From: Xiphydria camelus | Taxonomy: Eukaryota; Arthropoda; Insecta; Hymenoptera; Xiphydriidae | Length of the DNA: 64,000 bases | Direction: 5' to 3' | NCBI GenBank assembly: GCA_963678675.1 | Contig: OY783199.1 | Span: forward strand, 9,384,356 to 9,448,355 | Part shown: in pieces, positions 57,787 through 64,000 of the stretch | Layout: each line of letters begins with the position of its first letter | How positions within the stretch are numbered: position 1 is the first letter of the stretch | Made by a program: the position numbers and the translations under genes | Notes under the pieces: model-generated | Database searches by the model: none | The model's input: only the letters and a program-made list of their open reading frames with translations | Told to the model about the DNA's origin: nothing

Positions 57787-58723
57787 GGGGAATGTCGTCA
57801 GGGTCAGCCTGTCGTCTAGGTTGGCCATTTACGATATTTCAGTTTATAAAACTAGTTTCAACTATCTGGAAGCGTGGTAAAACTTCTATTGATAACAGCA
57901 AACTTTTCGTGGCAACACGGAGTTTGAAGCATGAAATTAAAACGTGTTGTGCACTCAGTGGCTTGGGAAAGACGAAACAAGTTTTCCAGTATCAGTGAAT
58001 ACGGTACCAGAACTTGAAGCTAAAACTTGCAATCGTCGAAGTAAGCATATAAGTGTGTCATCTGGTTATCCTTTAGGAATAAACCAAGAGGATAACCAGG
58101 ATAATTCAATTTGATAACCTGTTTGGTTGTGGTGTGATGCGATGTGGTCCTGGTGTTTGTCGTCAAGGTTGGATCATTTGTGTAGTCAGGGTTGGCCACC
58201 GTGATTTGTTTTCTTTTCAGGGTAATAACAACACTTCGTCATTGTTTGATGCTACGAAATGTTAAAAACGAGGTCGTCCACCCAAAAAAGTGGAGAAAAA
58301 GCCCGCTTCGGATGAAGACGAGGACTTTTGCCTCATCTATTTGGAAGCGATGCCTCATCGCTTGAATAGTAACAATGCCGTTGCATGCATTGAATGCAAA
58401 AGAGAAGTGCATTTAAAGTACGCGAAAATGACGACCAGCTACTTCACTTGTCAAAACTGCGATTCAGAATAATTTAGCGCCTATATTTCGTCGATTTTCA
58501 GCGGCTGGCCAACCTAGACAGCACTGACCAACCTTGACAGTATTTCTAATTAAAAAAAATACTCATTACTGTCTAATTTTTCATCCAATCAATTCATAAT
58601 ACCTCGGAAAAGTTTTCTTTTTTCCGGACCTTCCTAAGAATGCGCAGTAATTATAAGAATTCTTTTTTACATGGAAATTATGGGCAAAATTCAAAACTAT
58701 GGCCAACCCTGACGACATTCCCC
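57787..58723 (+). mobile_element. pogo-like element, TA target
   Basis: The 937 bp element has ends GGGGAATGTCGTCAGGGT and exact complement, with TA at 57785-57786 and 58724-58725. The uninterrupted site ATGTACGTGTAG exists in copy 1 of the host repeat (complement of 4137-4148). Subterminal CAGGGTTGGCCA- and TGACCAACCTTGACAG-type repeats occur on both sides. It retains a 3' coding exon (58222-58472). The transposase core is missing. Confidence 0.8.
58222..58472 (+). pseudogene. Transposase C-terminal exon with AT-hook and PHD-like finger
   Basis: After a splice-acceptor-like TTTTCTTTTCAG the frame reads GNNNTSSLFDATKC, a TAA stop, then KRGRPPKKVEKKPASDEDED, FCLIYLEAMPHRL, VACIECKREVHLKYAKM and YFTCQNCDSE with a terminal stop. 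KRGRPPKK is an AT-hook core (minor-groove DNA binding). The Cys/His spacing is that of a PHD-like finger, but two expected cysteines read Tyr (CLIY, LKYA). Such tails are known at the C-terminus of some DDE_1/pogo-type transposases. Together with TA-flanked TIRs this suggests a pogo-type origin. The in-frame stop and lost ligands show decay. Confidence 0.65.
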
Positions 58724-59113
58724 TACATGTAGAAGAATAGCTTTTTATTACCACAAAATTAAAGTCTCATATTTTATACCGATACGAGTCAATTAATTAT
58801 AACCACGTTACTTTTGATTCATTCTCGTGATACTTTGAAATGATTTTATAATTAATATTTCGATAATATATATTTTTCCCCAGAACAATTCGTTCGTGAA
58901 AGGATTTCCATAATAACTGCCGTATGTTCGCGGCCAAACCGATCAAAGTCATACCTATGGCCGATACCTTGAAATTTTACTTCGGCAGGCGGTAAGGTAT
59001 AAATAATCTGATAGTCGATAATATAGAGTCATGTCATTTCCTTCTTTTTTTAAGCTATTTTGACAGCTTGATACATTTAATATCACCATATGAAACGAGC
59101 AATTGAACATATA

Positions 59114-59254
59114 GGGTAAATGATACAGTGATTGGCCACTTAAGCAGATGAAACTATACAGTGATTGGCCTATCGCTTTCTCTTTCTATCGAATGCATTT
59201 GTTATGAGAGGTGGCCAATCACTATCCCATGGCCAATGACTGTATCATTTACCC
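59114..59254. mobile_element. 141 bp TA-flanked MITE
   Basis: The ends GGGTAAATGATACAGTGATT and the complement of GGGTAAATGATACAGTCATT are flanked by TA at 59112-59113 and 59255-59256. Deleting the element and one TA gives AATTGAACATATATAATCGG, identical to the complement of the matching site at 2933-2952. An internal TACAGTGATTGGCC repeat lies near 59158. Tc1/mariner-type MITE. Confidence 0.9.
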
Positions 59255-59849
59255 TATAATCGGTATGAAACCATAATATATGTTATTGCATGGAAATAAT
59301 TGCAGTAATGGAAATGTTCGCTATAACTTTCTGAATTCAAGGAAAAAGAAAAAATATTTTAAAAGTAATTAGGAAAGGAGATACAGGAATTTGAAGTCAT
59401 ACATATATATATTCTCTCACATACATTTGATGGCGTATGCGTGTGGTCGCATTTGTGTACGCATTTCTGATCATCGCCGAACAGTCGACGATGAAAGCCG
59501 GAATATATCTCACACATTCAATGGCGTGTGTGTGTGTTTGATCGCATCTAAGTATATACATTTCCGATCATGGTCGACTATCGCCGAAGATTGCCGGAAT
59601 TTTTGTGACATTTTGACATATAGATATCGGCCGAGAAATCTAAAATTCTCGAGTTTTAGGCGGGAGGGGCGTGGCTTCGCGTTGTTAAGGATGAATCTCT
59701 GTTAATATGTAACTTATAAAATTTATTCTGGTCTCTATCAATAGAGAATAATCAATTTATATGGCATAACTTAGCATAGTTTTGGTTATAACCATATATT
59801 TATTGAGAAAATTCGATGTAAAAATTGAGGGGTGGATACACTAACATGT

Positions 59850-61745
59850 AAGTGATTCATATTGATACTTTGCTTCTGGAATTATAAATCTTGTATAATT
59901 GACAATTGTACCTTACATATTAAAAGTAAATGGACTTTTTTCATCGCCCGTTTGTGACATAGGTACATAGATGATACTATCAACGGAGGTGATATGCAGG
60001 GTTTTCATGGATCAGCTCTAAAACTAGACGTGAATTTTGCCAAACGCGCGATCTAATAGCGGATCGGCTGTATCACTCTATATTTACCCAGTATTGGTTC
60101 GCGCACTTATCAGTCTACGCCTAGTCTCTGGGCAGATCTACGAACATCCGATATACAACTAACGACGTTGATAAGCTACAATTACTAAAGAATGGAATGT
60201 TGTACGACAGGCTTACAGGTCTATTTATGTTTATGTTGAAAATTGAAAGTAAATGATTATTTCTCGTTATAACCTTTATAATTATTTTTATTATCACCTT
60301 TCTAAAAAGTTCGTTATTATCGACTAACCAGCAATAAATAAATGACCCATTTTAGAGGTAGGAAAGGAAGCCAGGAAACCAGTAATAAGCCGAATGCCTG
60401 CTTGTGATGAGGGATAATGCAAGCATATCTGAGTAAGTGATAAAGGTCGTAAAGCAAATGAAATGGCGGCTGATTATGTGCATCTCATCGTTAGTTGAGT
60501 GTGTCCCCTTTATTGCTCGTGTCGTCTATGTCACGAGTTATGGAAATGGGTTCCAAGTGTATAGGGAACTTAAATAAAGTAGCTACTGATGGACGAAAAA
60601 AAAGCCTAAGATTTACAGTTATATTCATTATACGAAGGACTTTATTTTTTGATATCGTCACCCTTCTGTGGATGATTCCCTAGTCTTCATTGTATAGTCT
60701 TACGCTTTTACGAATATTCTTTCTCTAATTCTGAAGAAACTCTTCAGTTTCCGCTTTCAGTAACCTTTGAAACTTCATGTTCTTTGGATAGATTTGACAA
60801 ATCATTTATCTTACTCCAGAATTTTCAAAATAGTATGTTTCATTAAATTATAAAATCAGTAATTATTATTTTTTTAGTAGATATTTTGCACAAAAATGCA
60901 ACGAAAAGTGCAGCATTGAAACGCAATCAGTTAAAGAAAAACTACATCGCTTTTTAATGCAATTTGATTGATGGTGGCCATTAGTACCCAGGCTTCGCCT
61001 GTCAGGTGTTCATCAGTAAGTAGGTACTTATTTACTAGAAATAAATTACACTCTTAACCCCCTCTGGGGGCCATCCTGTATGTGTAGCAACCCATAGTAG
61101 GCCCCTGTCTTTACGGATTTATCACTAATTAAGGTCCCTATTTGCAAGTTTTCTCGCGTCTTTATATTAGCACCAGTGCCTCGGACATACGCCTTAAAAT
61201 ATTAAGACTCTAATTTAAACGATATCTCAATTTTAGGAAACTTTTCTACATACGTACCTTATGTCAACGATTCTAAACGACCATTTATATATCGCAATGC
61301 TGTGTTTTTTGTAAATAAATAGCCAGGAAATTTAACATTCACTAATGAAAATCGCGGAGGAGTTGACGGAAAAATTGACAACTATAATACTTTCGGAAAA
61401 ATTAGACTTCTGGTGTATTTATGCTAAAATCGGGCTGCATTGCGTTCCGGAAGCCACCTTCAGGAATACAGAAAAATTCACTCCACCACGCTTACCATTT
61501 TCTCTAACGAGTTATCGTTTGACGAAGGTCTCGTACTGTCAGGTGTATCTCCTGAGAAAGATCTGCTTTCAAAATTGTTTAATGCGGACACTTTTCACAT
61601 AACGTCAAGGAGTCGCTGCATATAATAAAGCTTCATAAAAAAGATTCGAATTTGGATATGTATAATATTTAAGAATAAGTTAGTAATACGTTTACGTTCT
61701 TTGCTGCACCAAAATAAGGGGTATTAGATACATACGTGAAATATA
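59850..61745. other. No gene recognised (1.9 kb)
   Basis: AT-rich. Overlapping 60-85-codon frames at 61345-61625 (for example VLSGVSPEKDLLSKLFNAD) look slightly protein-like and lie in a less AT-rich patch, but I cannot assign a family. Confidence 0.4.
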
Positions 61746-62646
61746 TGTAGGGTAGACTGGGTACGGTTGAAACAAAGGACGGTTGAAACAGAGTGAATAT
61801 TCTCGAACCATGTGTGGGAAGGTGGGGGATGAAAGAGACGAACGAAGCGGACAACAAGGCCGAACACGAATTTCAATATTGCGTGTCTCACAGCGTGCTG
61901 CAATTGTTTATGTGAGGCCCTATTGTGTTTTAAGAAGTAAAAGTACGTATTTTTGTTCGTAGATTTTTGCAATTACTAAGGCTTTTATTAAAGTGAGAGG
62001 ATTGAGTGTTCTTTTGTGTTTGAAATGAAGCTTGCAAAATATGGCAAGGTGATTAATTTTAATGTGAAATTATTATCACCATTATACTATAAACTGTTTT
62101 GTACCTAATGGGGGGGTTGGGTACGGTTGAAACAATATCATATCGGTATATTATGAGCGTAAGCTCAAATGTTTGGATCCCTTTTTAGCACAAACAACGC
62201 AATTACACCACATGAACTTGGTATCATTTTATAGATAATTGCTCTCCCTATCAGTAGTTGTGCGCTTAACTTAAATATTGTTAAGTTGTGTCTTTAAATA
62301 ATGATGATTAATTTATATTGTTAAACGGTGCCATAATTACTCTTAAAATGATAATAAATAATAAATAAAACATATAATAATATTATATTATGTATTATTT
62401 GCGTTTCAACTGACCCTAATCGCTGTTTCAACTGCCCCTGGTATGGGGACGGTTGAAACTAATCAGATATTTTCTTAATTTGATATTATATTAAAAATAA
62501 AACACCAGGCCTACTCAAATGGTACTTCTCATTAGTAGATAGAAACACGCTCTTGTATTTAACATATTTCCATCATTGATCGGTTTATTAATGGCAATGC
62601 TATGAACGATATAAGCTAAATTGTTTCAACCGTACCCAGTCTACGC
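61746..62646. mobile_element. TIR element with GGTTGAAAC repeats
   Basis: The left end GTAGGGTAGACTGGGTACGG and the right end (complement of GTAGCGTAGACTGGGTACGG) continue as TTGAAACA. Additional GGTTGAAAC or GTTTCAAC copies lie at ~61782, ~62125, ~62403, ~62425 and ~62450. ~900 bp with no coding capacity. It resembles TA-inserting MITEs, but its flanks do not show a clean duplication. Confidence 0.7.
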
Positions 62647-62728
62647 TACTAAAACAAGAAATGATTCGGATGCTTTTATAAATCCCAGCGATAGAAAATA
62701 TTGCTATCATACAGCTGAAGCATATATA

Positions 62729-62994
62729 CACCGAGAAAACTGTTTATCTATGTATAGCTAATAAATGCATTTTCGGATATGGTGAAATAAATATTTCATT
62801 AGAATAAGAAAATATATGTTGATTATTAGAACATCTGTTTAATTCAATCAGTTTCCTCGAACGAAACATTTAATTACGTAAAATAAATATCGTCATAGGT
62901 AGTTAACGCACATTTGCTTGTCCCGAAAAAATGTTTATTTTTCCATGTTCAAACATAATTTATTAACTACAGTAAAGACATTATTTTCTCAGTG
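62729..62994. mobile_element. 266 bp MITE, CACTGAGAA family, TA target
   Basis: The ends CACCGAGAAAACTG and the complement of CACTGAGAAAATAATG are flanked by TA at 62727-62728 and 62995-62996. It shares its terminal motif with the 2.4 kb element at 6492-8889. AT-rich, non-coding. Confidence 0.75.
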
Positions 62995-62996
62995 TA

Positions 62997-64000
62997 TAAT
63001 ATTGACGATTTTTTAAAATTAATTCACGTAAGGTCGTGTCTAAAAATTCGCAATCACAAAATTTCCAGTGAAGAAAGATTATATTTCATTGTAACCGTTA
63101 TTTTGCTCCTCATGTACGAGTATGAACATAGGATAGGGTATTTCTCCTCGAATTACCGGATGTCATCTGAACATTAATATTTCGTGCCGTTGACTCGCCG
63201 ATCACAGGGACATTCAGAGTAATGTGAACGTTCAGCTGATCGAGGAACGTAGTTGCGTAGCTCACCTCGGTTGTGTCTACCGTTCGTCTGGGCAATCGCG
63301 AATTCCGTTATTTGCTTCCCAACCGTGTCCCCCGTTACGCCGTATCCCTTTTTCCCGGCCGCCTCGGGAATATCCCAGACGAGCTGAGGTTGCCAGGGGA
63401 ATCTAATTTCGAGACAGGGGAAGGCAATGAAATACGGCACTCGTCATCTCGGATGGTCGAGAGGAGGAAGACGGAAAGGAAAGGAAGTGGATGAAGCGGA
63501 AGAGCAAAAGTAGGACGAAACGAGAACCTTTTGGAAGTAAACCCCCTCGTAACATAGTATTTACTGCTCGCTCTGACCGATCTCTCTATTGTTTTTCGAT
63601 CGTAAGAAGTACGGGAAATCCTGCCTTGGACGGAGCTCCTTATGTTTACCTATTTATGGGTCAACGACGTCTGCCGTCGGAAGTATCGTATTGGTCATCT
63701 TAAAACACTTTTAGTTTCTTAACTATTGCTCCCTCGACATTATAACTTGCACTTTATACATCTAGTTTTTGACAAGGAATCTCTCATTTCACGTTGCACG
63801 GTCATTTTGGGACACGCTGTATGGTGGACGTTGAGATTATTCAAATATCCCCGGAAGAAACTCTATTTCCGTTCAGCGTTAAACAACATTCTCTGATTTT
63901 CTCCCAAGCTTAACGTATTTCTACAACCCACGTCTTCGACGTCCCATACGCCTCCCGCGGGAAAAACACGTATACGCGAAGGTCGTGAAAGTCGTGAAAG
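62997..64000. other. GC-rich end of window, no gene recognised
   Basis: From about 63180 to 63660 the sequence is GC-rich with overlapping frames on both strands, none with a motif. As in the other GC-rich islands, it could be host regulatory or exonic sequence. No repeat partner was seen in the window. Confidence 0.4.

Larger units (their letters stand above)
57385..59843 (+). mobile_element. Composite repeat X-Z-Y, copy 3
   Basis: Order here is one Y arm (57395-57780), Y flank (58740-58865), Z (58870-59380), X (59385-59843), the exact reverse of 1615-4745. It contains two insertions absent from copy 1 (57787-58723 and 59114-59254) and lacks the TTAA element that copy 1 has. It stops at GAGGGGTGG (59840), short of the X end seen at 24.3 kb. 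Confidence 0.75.

Noticed and set aside
60960..61100. Possible retrotransposon tail or small RNA gene near CCCCCTCTGGGGGCC
   Set aside because: A short GC-rich palindrome only; nothing around it supports an RNA gene.

Overview
The window looks like insect nuclear DNA. It is AT-rich with a few GC-rich islands and long GA/CT tracts, a short GT..AG intron is visible, and the recognisable proteins are insect-type transposases, non-LTR retrotransposon proteins and a GMC oxidoreductase piece. Hymenoptera is my best guess, from the style of the transposon proteins, but nothing fixes the order. I see no intact host protein-coding gene, tRNA, rRNA or CRISPR array. Almost everything that can be named is a transposable element (TE), usually non-autonomous, often nested, and mostly decayed.

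Layout. 1-4.7 kb: an old composite repeat (modules X-Z-Y) carrying a piggyBac-like MITE. 5.3-6.1 kb: a foldback element. 6.5-8.9 kb: a 2.4 kb TIR element with a second TTAA-flanked MITE inside. 9.3-11.9 kb: a GC-rich island with an 820 bp GA tract. 12.5-17.3 kb: a TIR element, a large inverted repeat with ~720 bp arms, and a long near-perfect hairpin. 17.6-24.3 kb: a second Y palindrome, then several decayed copies of a Tc/mariner-type transposon, one holding a Helitron-like insertion with a 129 bp tandem array. 24.4-30.5 kb: several TIR elements, a second CT/GC-rich island, a hairpin, and two pogo-type MITEs on a large inverted repeat. 31.3-33.2 kb: the 5' part of a non-LTR retrotransposon. 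35.6-38.7 kb: a TIR element full of other repeats. 41.8-44.1 kb: another TIR element. 44.5-51.8 kb: two different TIR elements, each with a broken copy of the same protein family, with a reverse transcriptase fragment between them. 55.1-56.7 kb: a GMC oxidoreductase fragment and a BESS-like fragment. 57.4-59.8 kb: the third X-Z-Y copy, interrupted by a pogo-like element with an AT-hook/PHD exon and by a small TA-flanked MITE. 61.7-63.0 kb: two more TIR elements, then a GC-rich end.

The most interesting signal is the pair of elements at 44476-47715 (element A) and 49231-51789 (element B). Both have long terminal inverted repeats, and both enclose remnants of one protein family marked by NSIDITIEQTINR, SSQEEADTK, DTDVFMLL or DTDLMV, GCDTTS, and a Cys-rich tail in element A. 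The motif order resembles XPG/FEN-type PIN nucleases. A Harbinger element sits in the Cys-rich tail of A; removing it with its 3 bp target duplication restores the reading frame exactly. Because several repeats occur twice in the window, three further insertions can be dated relative to their hosts by internal 'empty site' comparison.
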